A stretch of DNA of 64,000 bases, taken from NCBI GenBank assembly GCA_034008185.1, contig CM067084.1, forward strand, positions 60,154,599 through 60,218,598, read 5' to 3'. The stretch's first letter is position 1; each line of letters begins with the position of its first letter. The notes below the pieces were generated by a model that saw only the letters and a list, made by a program, of their open reading frames with translations, did not search any database and was not told where the DNA came from. This document shows positions 22,468-33,300 of the stretch, one piece after another. Made by a program: the position numbers and the translations under genes. The DNA is from Gorsachius magnificus (lineage: Eukaryota; Chordata; Aves; Pelecaniformes; Ardeidae).

Positions 22468-23189
22468 TGTTAAAAGACCCCCAGATGTAAGCGGCTTACA
22501 TGCATAAGATTTAGGCCTTATTGTCTAGTTTGCTGATGCTTTGCTAAAGTCAGTAGTGTCTAGTTTGGATGTTTTGCTAAAGTCAGTCGTGTAGTTACTT
22601 AGTAAATTTAGAATCCTATTCAAGGACGGGAAGAATCGGGAGGGGATGAAGCAAAAAGATAATAACGTTTTGTCAAGGTTGCTAGACTAGAAGGAATAAG
22701 AACTAATTGATGCAGGAGGATTTGTGGCTCCTTATGAAGGACAGTTTTTGATAAGAACCAGGAGTTTACCTTAAGAACTGGTTTACACCGACCCTGCCGT
22801 TTGGGCAAGAGCCAAGGAGCAACTGAGTCTGCACAAGAACAAGGGGTTACTAGCGGTGATGAAGAGGAGCCATCAGCCTTCATCCCCATGACCCCCGAAG
22901 ACCACCACAAGGAGGCACTGAGCAAGCACAGTCAGGAGGGACTTATGGAAATGACCTCCTGAAGCTAATTTTAATACAAAGCGGGGACAGGTTATGCATA
23001 TGTCTGGGCATATTGGGAAACTTTATGCATATGTAACACTTTGCTACATATAAACGGGACAGGTTGCCGCTTGAAGGTATGCACGTTAGGTGGAGCGATC
23101 CCCAGTGCATCCAGCGCCGTGAATAAAGAATGCCTGCCTTTTAACACTACATTGGTGTTCTGAAATTCGTTCTTCCGATTTCGGTGACA
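22468..23189 (+). mobile_element. Solo LTR of a second family
   Basis: A 722-bp sequence from TGTTAAAAGACCCCC to TTTCGGTGACA with LTR layout: long U3, TATAAA at 23049-23054, AATAAA at 23122-23127 and a short U5 ending in CA. The region from about 22920 to 23060 matches the reverse complement of the LTR at 29774-30351, which supports both. U3 holds an imperfect tandem repeat of about 35 bp (22522-22591). No clear target duplication was found, so the exact 5' edge is uncertain. Its class is unclear; a class II (ERVK-like) or class I origin is possible. Confidence 0.72.
22522..22591 (+). repeat. Imperfect 35-bp tandem duplication in LTR U3
   Basis: Two units beginning TGTCTAGTTT (22522 and about 22557), each followed by GCTAAAGTCAGT(A/C)GTG. 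Doubled U3 units in retroviral LTRs are often enhancers; that role is inferred here. Confidence 0.6.
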
Positions 23190-25765
23190 ACTGAAACGAA
23201 AGAGCCTCCTCCTCATCAGAACTGCTTTGCGTTGGGGGGAGCACTCATATGCTGTTTTGAAGTTTGTCTCTCTACTTGTTTTCCCAGCATGATGTTCTTA
23301 AAAAGAAGTCTTTTGAAATTATAGCTATAGCTGCAAATTGCCCCTTAACACTAGCTAAATATGAGGAAATATAGCAACTGCCTGGGTTTCTTTTGCTTAC
23401 TCCTGAAAAACACCATTTCTCAGACGACCTCCAAAATAAAAGTGTCAAACAGGTTTAGGAGCTTTCAGGAACAGAGTAGAATTTTTTTCTATTAAATAAT
23501 CTGTTTGATTACACTCCCACCTTTAGCATTACTCTTGTCTTAAAATTATAATACTTAGCAACAACAGAAGGTATTGCTTTTAAAATACCTTCATTTTCTT
23601 ATTAAGTGACATGATTTCTACTAGCTACAAGTTCAAAAACTCTCTTGTGCTGATTTTGAGCCAGTTTTTATTACATTTTTTATTTTAAAAATAATTTCTG
23701 CTATTTATTCAAAAAACTTCAATATTATCTAACTTAACAACTCAGCAGCAATACATAACTACACTGAGTTTTATAAGAGTCAAAAGGTCATCAATCCTTT
23801 CTGCTTTATATATGGCCTATTCCAGAAGTTAGCAGACAGCCTACTTCTTTTGCTAAGAGCTACCTGGTATTTGAAGTGCCTGTTCTATAGAAGTAGTTAT
23901 CTATTTGTGTTTTAGTATATGTTGCAATATATCCTTAGGCAGCCAATCATCAAACTCATAAGATAACCCTAAATTTCACAATGAAATTTGAATTTATATT
24001 GTTATATGAAACTCATTTTATGAATATTTCTAAGCTAAATGAGTTTATATTTGAAGTTATGAGTCAGTTATTGGATTTTTTAGTGTCTGCAGGTAGAAGA
24101 CATAAGCCTCTAAACCCATACTGCGTTCTACAAAAAAACGTATTCTTCAAGAAAAACCTTGCACATGATTATCCCAGAGAGACACAAGATTCAGTACTTA
24201 CATATCAAATTTTTAGAAGTCATGTAAAGAAGTGACCAATGTAAAAATAAGGAATAATTAGAAAGTGTTTTGGGGGTGTGTGTTGCTCTGGTTTGGGGGT
24301 TGTTTTTTCTTTTTCCCCATTTAAATAATAACCTACTTGCTAGTTATTTGGTTCTCAAGTTGGTTCAGGACCATTTCCAAGTTTTAGGAAATGCCAGAGT
24401 GTTTCTTAAGGTTTATCCTTTAGGGTTTGTTATTGTTTCAGTGGGAGTAGAATCATGTCTGCACTTTCATAAGAAAAAAAGTACTCAGTATTTAGAGTTA
24501 TGAGAGTTCTGGAAACCTGTTAGTAGGTGACTTTCCAGTGACATATTTTTAGTTTCCTCCTTCAATTTTTCCTCTGTCTTTATTTGGGGAGTTTAGGCCT
24601 GTGTAGGGAAAGAAAGAGAGTTTGCTTTCCTTATTTCCCTCCCTTCCTTTTTTATTGAAAAGAAAAAAAGCCTTGTGACTATATTATATTATGTTATGTG
24701 TTTAATTGTTTACCACCTGCTGGGCTTCAGTTCAAATTATGCAGAGACTTGGTCATTAGTCCATGCAGTTATTTCACGCATGAGAATTATCGTTTTTAAT
24801 TTGGCAGAAGTGAACTAGTACCCCAGCATGTGTCCACAACATCCACCTCAAAAGAGCAGTAAAATGAGATAACTAAGTTGATTAAGACAATAAAGTTATC
24901 AGGATAGCTTTGGGGCTAACAAAAATGCTTACTCAATCCCACTTAGTGTTTATAATTGCTTGTGGTTTTTTCCATTTTTTTTCTGATGTCACTAATGTGG
25001 ACTACTAATTCAAGTAGTAAATTAAAATGTCCATAAAGTGGTAATGCATCTTATAAATTTAAGAAATCACTCATTAGAATTCTAATTATGGATATATTTC
25101 AGTGTAGCATGTAACATACTGAACTGCATTTATTTAGGTAAAGTCATCATTTTATCTTTGTAGAAAGCCTTCCGAAGTCTTCCAGGAATGAAAGTCTGAT
25201 TAAGTTACTCACAAAATACAGACAACTTTGTAACAGACACTTCATTTTGCACTGCTAGCTTCCAAGGAATAGTAAAACTTAGAAATATTCCATTTAAAGT
25301 ATAAAATAATGGCTCACTGGAAACTGATGGGATTTTTTACAATCTATAATCATGTGGCAGTGAAATGGAGACTTAAAAGACTGAAATTTCTTATTTAAGT
25401 GCTAAGACCTTATTCTTTTCCACTTTAACCACTATGGACTATATTATAGATCTAGTAGTTTTTTGTCACCAATCCTTAGTTTTTCATGTATATAGTAAAG
25501 AAAGTCTGAGAGCAATTTAAAGTAATTTGACAGATCTTTATGTACTGGTAAAGATCACATATACTAAGTCTTCCTCTGAAGGACATTTTTCAAATACATT
25601 CTCAAGAAGCTTTGGTAGAAGAAATTCTAAAATTTCGATAGGCAAATTGCAAACATTTAAACACTTTTCAAAAGAAAAGAATTTTCTCTAACATCTAACT
25701 CTACTGTGTTTCAAAGTTTACAAATGTTTATTTCTTACCCTCGGTGAAGATTGAGAACAAATGAT
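23190..25765. other. No gene seen; AT-rich intergenic DNA
   Basis: About 2.6 kb without a recognised element. Short open frames (for example 23981-24235) carry no motif. Confidence 0.45.
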
Positions 25766-26143
25766 GACAATTCTGACCCAAACTAACCAAAGGGATATTC
25801 CAGACTATATGACATCATGCTCAATATATAAGCTGGGGGAAGAAGTAGGGGGAAGGACATTCAGAGCAATGGCATTTGTCTTCCCAGGTCACCGTTATAC
25901 ATGATGAAGCCATGCTTTCCTGGAGATGGCTGAGCATCTGCCTGCCTGTGGGAAGTAATGAATGAATTCCTTGCTTTGCTTTACTTGCATGCTCAGCTTT
26001 TGCTTTCCCTATTAAACTGTCTTTATCTCAACCCATGAGCTTTCTCACTTTCAGTCTTCTGTTTCTCTCCCCCATCCCACTGTGGGGGGAGTGAGCAAGT
26101 GGCTGGGTGGTGCTGAGTTGCCAGCAGGGGTTAAACCACAACA
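25766..26143 (+). mobile_element. Truncated LTR, ERVL-like family, other subtype
   Basis: Matches the downstream two thirds of the ERVL-type LTRs: ACCAAAGGGATATTCCAGAC, a TATA box (CAATATATAAGC, near 25825), CTATTAAACTGTCTTTATCT, CTCCCCCATCCCACTG and the terminus GGTTAAACCACAACA. The middle (CTTTCCTGGAGATGGCTGAG) differs from the provirus LTRs, so this is another subfamily. The first part of U3 is missing or has decayed beyond recognition. Confidence 0.8.
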
Positions 26144-27511
26144 CCAACTTCCTTAAACCCACAGTTTTCTCTAAATCTTCTTTAACTTCTTTTCATATGG
26201 CAGCCTGGCTTCTGACTCCCTGTTAAAATTATTTCTATTAAACAGTTACACATTTGGAGTAGTAGTAGTGCAAAAAAAAAAGCTGTGGGAACTTCAACCT
26301 GCTGTGTGTAATCCATTGCTTTCAATCCTCTCTCATAAAATAATGGATCTATACTTTATTTTGCTGCCTTTTCACTTCAAGTGTTACTGATGCCAATGGC
26401 AACAAGCTACTCAGATATTATCACACTGTCAAAAATTTTGCCATGCCAATCCACTTTTATTCCCTGGTGCCAATTCTTGTAAGGAAATAAAAGTTTCTTG
26501 GTTTTTTACTTGTTTGGCAGATCAACTTATTTTACACTTCCTATTTTTGCTAGGTGTGGCAATTTCTGACAAGGAATAAGGCCACAAAGGAAGTTCAGCA
26601 GTTACTTATAAGTCCATCATAAGGCTAACAAACACACCGGTCAAGAATTTTCTAAATGCCTACCTGGCTTCACCTAATAGTTCATAGGTGCCACTATGAA
26701 CTAGTGCGTAGTCTTTGTATTAAACCTACAAAAGATGTTTATGAGATCACTGGATTTCCTCTATTTCCCAATTTCTTCTTGCTTGCTCATTTGTGTTCTC
26801 CTGTGCAAAAAATCTGCATTTGTGAAAAGTTACAATAGTTTCTAAATAGTCACTGGGGAAATTCTACACTCAAATCTTTCCCAAATAAAGCTATCTTTTA
26901 AGTTGTAATTTCTCTTTTTCATCATTAGAAAAGGTTAAGGAATTACAATGTCTTCTGTTGGCAGCATAAATTGACTTACATTCTAGTTCTGAAAGAAATA
27001 ATTTTGTATATTCCTGTCATACATTCATTTGAACCAGATGGATAGTCTGCATCCTGCCTAAGAGATGGTCACATGCACTTCTTTTTCTCTCTTTCATAGC
27101 TTCTTTCTTTCAATGTTTATTATTTTACCTGTCATTATCCTGAAGACTTATCATAGATACAAGCTCCTGCTCTAAATTTTGTTAGTCACCACCACTTCAA
27201 CAGGTATTTACAAGCACAACAGGAAAACAGGAACCTCTGTTCTTGAGGTGGTGCTGTAGACTACAAGGCAGATCTGGTTATGACATGCATTTAAAGAAAA
27301 AACAAACAAAATTAAAACATAGTAATTTTTTAGTGCGACTTGAAGGCAAGAAAGGAAAAGGGTAAGAGTAGGTATCTAAAGGGAAACTGTTGACATACAG
27401 TATAAATATTGTTACAGGACTATGAATTTGGATCTTGCAAGTTCCAGAACTTAAGGATCTTCTGGAAATACCCCTTCTGTAATTGAGACTTCTGCAAATG
27501 TCCACAGTACC
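26144..27511. other. No gene seen; AT-rich intergenic DNA
   Basis: About 1.4 kb with no recognised repeat or exon. An A-run lies near 26272. Confidence 0.45.
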
Positions 27512-27720
27512 TTTGCAAGCTTCCAGGTGACTGGGACCTCTCCAGACTCCCAAGACCACTGAAAAACAATGGAGAGAGGTTCTGCGATAACACCAGCCAG
27601 CTCTTTCATTACCCTGGGATGAATCCCATTTGGGCTCATAGATTTATGCATAACCAGCTGGAACAGCAAGTCTCAAAGAAGTTCAATGTCAGCTGGGAGT
27701 TCACTGTTTCCCCAGTCATG
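27512..27720 (-). mobile_element. CR1 fragment without 5' or 3' end, reverse orientation
   Basis: On the minus strand it reads [20 protein letters not shown], then SGEVPVTWKLAKV, the N-terminal part of the CR1 RT domain. Similarity stops after that at about 27512, with no 3' UTR or tail. An in-frame TGA precedes the ATG. It faces, head to head, the + strand CR1 that starts next to it and covers the same RT segment at roughly 70 percent identity by eye, so it is a different and older copy. Confidence 0.75.
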
Positions 27721-29317
27721 GTCTTCCAATACAGGGCTCCAGGGGTCCCAAGGCCCATCACTGGTGTTAAAGACAGAAGTGAAGGTGGACAGAGAGTGGA
27801 ATGAACCCCCCATAATCCAGGAGGAAGCAGTCTTTGACCTGCTATGCCACCTGGACATCCACAAGTCTATGGGGCCGGATGGGATCCACCCAAGAGTGCT
27901 GAAGGAGTTGGCAGAGGAGCTTGCCAAGCCACTCTCTATCATTTATCAGCAGTCCTGGAGAACAGGGGAGGTCCCAGATGACTGGAGGTTGGCAAATGTG
28001 ACGCCTCTCTTCAAGAAGGGCCAGAAGGAGGATCTGGGGAACTACAGACCAGTCAGCCTAACCTCGGTACCGGGGAAGATTATGGAGAGGTTCATCTTGA
28101 GTGTGTTCACCAGACACATGGAGGACAATCAGGGGATCAGGCCCAGTCAGCATGGGTTCACGAAAGGCAGGTCTTGCCTAACCAACCTGATTTCCTTCTA
28201 TGACCAGGTGACCCGCCTGGTAGATGAGGGAAAGGCTGTGGATGTTGTCTACCTGGACTTCAGCAAAGCCTTCGACACAGTCTCCCATAGCATTCTCCTG
28301 GAGAAGCTGACAGTTCATGGCCTAGATGGATGTACTCTTCACTGGGTTAAAAACTGGCTGGGTGGCCGAGCCCAGAGAGTCGTGGTGAATGGAGCTAAAT
28401 CCAGTTGGCGGCCGGTCACAAGCGGTGTCCCCCAGGGCTCAGTTTTAGGGCCAGTCTTGTTTAATATCTTTATCAATGACCTGCATGAGGGGATTGAGTG
28501 TGCCCTCAGTAAATTTGCAGATGACACCAAACTGGGTGGTAGTGTTGATCTGCTGGAGGGGAGGAGGGCTCTGCAGAGGGACCTGGACAGGCTGGATCGA
28601 TGGGCCGAGGCCAATTGTATGAGGTTCAATAAGGCCAAGTGCCGGGTCCTGCACTTTTGTCACAACAACCCCATGCAGCACTACAGACTTGGTGAAGAGT
28701 GGCTGGAAAGCTGCCTGGTGGAAAAAGACCTGGGGGTACTGATTGACAGCCGCCTGAATATGAGCCAGCAGTGTGCCCAGGTGGCCAAGAAGGCCAATGG
28801 CATCCTGGCCTGTATCAGGAATAGTGTGGCCAGCAGGAGTAGGGAAGTGATCGTGCCCCTGTACGCGGTGCTGGTGAGGCCGCACCTCAAATACTGTGTT
28901 CAGTTTTGGGCCCCTCACTACAAGAAAGATGTTGCATTGCTGGAACAGGTCCAGAGGAGAGCAACCAAGCTGGTGAGGGGTCTGGAGCACAAGTCATACG
29001 AGGAGCGGCTGAGGGAACTGGGGTTGTTTAGTCTGGAGAAGAGGAGGCTGAGGGGAGACCTGATCGCCCTCTACAACTACCTGACAGGAGGCTGTAGTGA
29101 GGTGGGGGTCGGCCTCTTCTCCCTGGTAACAGACGATAGGACGAGGGGGAATGGCTTGAAGCTGCGCCAGGGCAGGTTTAGGCTAGACATTAGGAAAAAC
29201 TTCTTCACCGAGAGGGTTCTCAGGCTCTGGAATGGGCTGCCCAGGGAGGTGGTGGAGTCCTCATCCCTGGAGGTATTTAAAAGAAGGATAGATGAGGTGC
29301 TTAGGGACATGGTTTAG
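27686..29317 (+). CDS. CR1 ORF2 reverse transcriptase, 5'-truncated but open
   Basis: 543 codons with no break. The first residues come from the neighbouring reverse fragment; CR1 homology begins within the first 40 or so. RT motifs: [27 protein letters not shown], motif [12 protein letters not shown] (Asp at residue 191), [11 protein letters not shown], catalytic FADD at 277-280, then LHWVKNWL and the C-terminal RRATKLV...[13 protein letters not shown] region typical of CR1. The ATG at 27686 is not a natural CR1 start, as natural ORF2 begins with the endonuclease. The protein, if made, would lack the endonuclease and could not start target-primed copying alone. Confidence 0.85.
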   Translation: MSAGSSLFPQSWSSNTGLQGSQGPSLVLKTEVKVDREWNEPPIIQEEAVFDLLCHLDIHKSMGPDGIHPRVLKELAEELAKPLSIIYQQSWRTGEVPDDWRLANVTPLFKKGQKEDLGNYRPVSLTSVPGKIMERFILSVFTRHMEDNQGIRPSQHGFTKGRSCLTNLISFYDQVTRLVDEGKAVDVVYLDFSKAFDTVSHSILLEKLTVHGLDGCTLHWVKNWLGGRAQRVVVNGAKSSWRPVTSGVPQGSVLGPVLFNIFINDLHEGIECALSKFADDTKLGGSVDLLEGRRALQRDLDRLDRWAEANCMRFNKAKCRVLHFCHNNPMQHYRLGEEWLESCLVEKDLGVLIDSRLNMSQQCAQVAKKANGILACIRNSVASRSREVIVPLYAVLVRPHLKYCVQFWAPHYKKDVALLEQVQRRATKLVRGLEHKSYEERLRELGLFSLEKRRLRGDLIALYNYLTGGCSEVGVGLFSLVTDDRTRGNGLKLRQGRFRLDIRKNFFTERVLRLWNGLPREVVESSSLEVFKRRIDEVLRDMV

Positions 29318-29404
29318 TGGTGGGATGGCAGTGCTAGGTTAACGGTTGGACTCGATGATCTTAAAGGTCTTTTCCAACCAAGGTGATTCTATGATTCTAT
29401 GATT
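27721..29404 (+). mobile_element. CR1 LINE, 5'-truncated, with open RT frame
   Basis: Covers the end of the inter-domain region, the whole RT domain, the C-terminal region, a short 3' UTR and the tail (GATTCTAT)n ending near 29404. The endonuclease is missing. The coding part has no stop or shift, so this is the best preserved CR1 RT in the window and probably a fairly young insertion. Confidence 0.9.
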
Positions 29405-29773
29405 AAATGTTTTTTGTCTACGTCCATATTTGCAAGGTGATTGACCTCATCAAGTAACAGACTACTGTTATGTCTCATTTTCCTTTTGGTATTAATATAT
29501 TTTAAAAAAACCCTTTTTGTTGTCACAGTACTCACAGTACTGACCAGCTTGAACTCTAATTGAGCTTTGGACACAGAAATTTTCTCCCTACAGTGGCAAA
29601 CAGCATCTTTGCAGTCCGGTTTTGCCTGTCCTTGCTTTCAATGGACATACACTTTCCTTTTCCACCTAAGTTCTAGAATAAGATCACTGCTTATCCAAGC
29701 TGGCCTTCTGCCCCGCTCACTTGACTTCTGACATTTTGGAATTGACTGCTCCTATGCTTTTAGGAGATGGTGA
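29405..29773. other. No gene seen between CR1 and LTR
   Basis: About 370 bases of unique sequence without a recognised element. Confidence 0.45.
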
Positions 29774-30351
29774 TGTGCGGAAACAGACTCCACAATCTGT
29801 AAGATTGTAAAGTAGGTATGTTTATTCAGCACTGGGCAGCACAGGGGGTAGTCCCACCAAAGTTGTGCGCACCGCAACACAACAGCTTGCCCTGTTTATA
29901 TGTAGCAAAGTGTTACATATACATGAAGTTTCCGAATACACCTATACATAGGCATAACCTGTCCCCGCTTTGTATTAAAATTAGTTTCAAGAGGTCATTT
30001 CCATAAGTCCCTCCTGACTGCGCATGCTCAGTGTTTTGAGTGGGTGGTCTTCAGGGACCTTTTACTTCACCCACTCCGCTTCTTCACCTTGTCCTTTTGG
30101 TGAACTTCAGCTTCTACCCCCCTTATTCCACTGTCAGAACAACACAGCCGGTACCAGCCGGCTCCCCATCCTTGGCTATCCTCATATCGACAAAGTGCTA
30201 GACGCTTTGTTCTCTGTGCCTTCCAAGGCCTGTAACAAAGATGGGCCATTTTCTACTAATCTCTCCTCTTCCACATTCCCTACAGTGTTAGCTTCTTACC
30301 TATAGTTTACTTCATATGATTAGTAAGTTAAGCTAAAACACAATGCTAACA
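29774..30351 (-). mobile_element. Solo LTR related to the one at 22468, reverse orientation
   Basis: The + strand block from about 29890 to 30035 is the reverse complement of the 22920-23060 block of the other LTR (for example CATAACCTGTCCCCGCTTTG). Read on the minus strand it has a TATA box in CATATAAACAGGG and an AATAAA in CTGAATAAACATACC, spaced as in the partner. The boundaries are estimated from TG/CA-like ends; no target duplication was seen. U3 differs greatly from the partner, so the two are distinct subfamilies. Confidence 0.68.
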
Positions 30352-33300
30352 ATTTAAGATGGATCTACAGTTGGTTTCACAAAAGCCCTTTTGTGAACCC
30401 TTTAGCATCCCTTCAATGGCTCCTAAAAAGTGACCATTTAGAGATGGTTTGGGTGGGAAGGCATAGTTAAAGGCCCAAAATGAACATATAAATTAAATAA
30501 AGGTATAATCAGACAGGCACTTTGCTTTGTAGTAACAGAAAAGTTAAGTAAGTTGGGGATTGGATAAAACATGAATGGTTCTGTTTTGAAGTCACGGCAT
30601 TTAACAAAATAATCAGTGTCACAAGCTCCTGGAAGACCTTCTGAATTAGGGGAATTTCCAGCTCTTTTGCTGGCTAATGCTGGTTATCAGGAAACTTGGT
30701 GCAGAGATCCTTTCTATTTCAGACCTCAAAGTGGCCTCTGAATTTTAGCTGTTGACCATGTTATTCTTTGAATAATTGGTTGTATTCCAGTATCCTAGTT
30801 TTAAGAAATGCCAGGAGGGGACATCCTGATTTTAGTGAGTGACCTTAAAATCACTGATAGTTCTTGACAGGTACTGACAAAAGTAAATTCCTTTTAACAA
30901 AATCTGAAGTGAGCTATACAGTTCCAAGGGCACATAAAGACATACAAAGGTATATAAGAGTACACAGAAATGACATAAATTATGTATATAGCTACCTAGC
31001 ACTTAATTTGTTTCAAAGGTTTCTTTGACAAACTCTCAGACATTTCACAACTACCAGTCTAAACAGGCAACGGCTACATCTTCAGATTGCTTTCTCAGAA
31101 CAGGAATTAGCATTGTAAATTCACACTCAGTCATGTTCCTTGGAAACTATTCATATGCAAAACTCTCCTCAGCTTTTAACTCCATCAGGAAAAGCCATGG
31201 CCTCCCTTTCACTAGACCATAGACAACTCCCTCCATATTTAAAATGACGATAAAGTTCTTTGAATATAAAACCTTAAAATCTTAGTGCATAATTGAATGG
31301 AATACCAATATTTAAAATGCTATACATGTGATTTAGAAAAAACTAATAAGGGAAAAAAGGAGGAGAGACATATCAAGGACTTAATGTATTACACCATGAC
31401 CCATAGTATAATAATAAGATTGTGGCTAGGTCAAGTAAAAAGGAGACAAGAACAAAAATACCACCATCAAGACTGACAAAGACTATAAAAGAAGATCAAA
31501 TCATGAAGGGGGATTTAAATACTGAAATATTTATTTCTGTAAAAAAATACAGTGAATTGTAACATAGACTAAAATGCAATATCATGTGATTCCAAAAAAC
31601 AGGAAGCTTAATTTCTGAAGCTGGAAAACTGAAGTGAGGAGTTGATTTAAAATGTTTTAAAAACAACTAAACAAAAAGCTAACAAGTAGGATGTCTGTAG
31701 ACCAAGAGCCAATAAAGGTCTACAACTGTGTTATTGTAGGATGAGGGCCTGCTGACTGTAAAACAACCAAAATATAGCGTTCAGAAATACATAGAATGAA
31801 CTGCATACCTAGCGTCTCCTATTGATTAAAACTGATTCATACTTGGGTTACAGGTAAAATAACTATGCAATTAAAATTTAAACTACAGATGCATTATAAT
31901 TAGTAGAAAAGGACATTGGTGCATAGGAAGCCAGTTAAAATCACATAAAGGAAAAAGGTCACCGGAATTCTTTGGACTTGCATTACTTCAAGCTGTTTGT
32001 TTCTAACAGAGTGAGTAATATGTGCCATGAATGATTCTGTCACAATAAAAGAAGCAAATAACTAATTCGTATGATGTTTGTGACTACCTTGTCCCTAGAA
32101 TGCCTACCATGACAGTAGTACAAATTGGGAAGAGATATTGTGGAGTGGATAGTTGTACCCTGTGCAGAAACAGATGCTGCAATCAGTTGTAATCAGGAAG
32201 CTGCACAGTCGATCAAAGGTTATGAACTACCAGCTGTGCCTCCATAAGTAATGGAAGAGACATATTCAGATACAGAAATCAGTAACAGATCATCAAGCTA
32301 GTTCTTGGAGTCTGTTGAAGCCAATTTTTTGATGCAGCAGTTGAAGAAAGAGCTGAACTTTTTTTGGCTTTCTTTCTCATCAACAAAGGCAAAATGACTG
32401 AGTGAGTGCATGAAACTGAAGTTAATTGGGTAAGAAAGATCATGGTGAATGACAAAATTTATTTTTAATGGAGAAAAATGTAGAAGATAGCATAATAAAA
32501 TCCATAGATCCAAATCAGCAGACGTCACAGGAAACAGTACTAAGTTCACATGATGGACAGTTTCATAAAAGAACATTAGAGCTGGAATCCGTAGCCTAAT
32601 GGAAGAAAAATATAAGTAATAGAGAGTCATCTACATGCAAAAATCAGGACCTCAGCAATGACCTGAAAGGAAAAAGTAGAAAAACCCCTAAAACTAAAGA
32701 CATAGAAAACTTATCAAATTACTCATTTGGATATAAGAAAACCATAAATTAAACCAAAAAATGCACAATTTGAGAATAAGCTAGCAAGAAATAAAGAGGG
32801 TAAAAAGGAATAATAATATTATAGTGATATTATTGTTTTATAATATGTATACTTATTATAATATAATAATAATAATAATAATGCTAAAATAAGGTAAGAG
32901 TTTCTTTAATACTGAACAGGGACAAAACCACATTTTACATTCTCATTCCTACCTCACTCTGGGTTGTTAAAGTGTATGTACCCCACTCTGGCCATATTTT
33001 TCCCCTCCGTCATTAGTTTTCAGGTAGATTGATGATAACAATAATTGAATGTTATTTAGAAAGAAAGTATATGGGTGGGAAAACACGACATACCATGACT
33101 AAACTTCTAATTCAGAAGTCTCAGATAAGTACTTGAAATTAGACAGAATGAAATGCAGACATGGTGCCAATTCTTCGAAAGAACTTCTTCATAAACCACT
33201 TTTTACTGGTTTTGGGGTTATCCTCAGCTCCCAAACTCCAGCAAATAATTAAACAATCTGTAACTACTGAGGAGAGAATAACTTGATAAACAAAACTGGC

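Noticed and set aside
27512..29404. Single CR1 with twin-priming 5' inversion
   Set aside because: The inverted part repeats a segment also present in the + part and is only about 70 percent alike, so two separate insertions fit better.
22468..30351. Two LTRs as ends of one provirus
   Set aside because: Opposite orientation, diverged U3, and no retroviral coding sequence between them.
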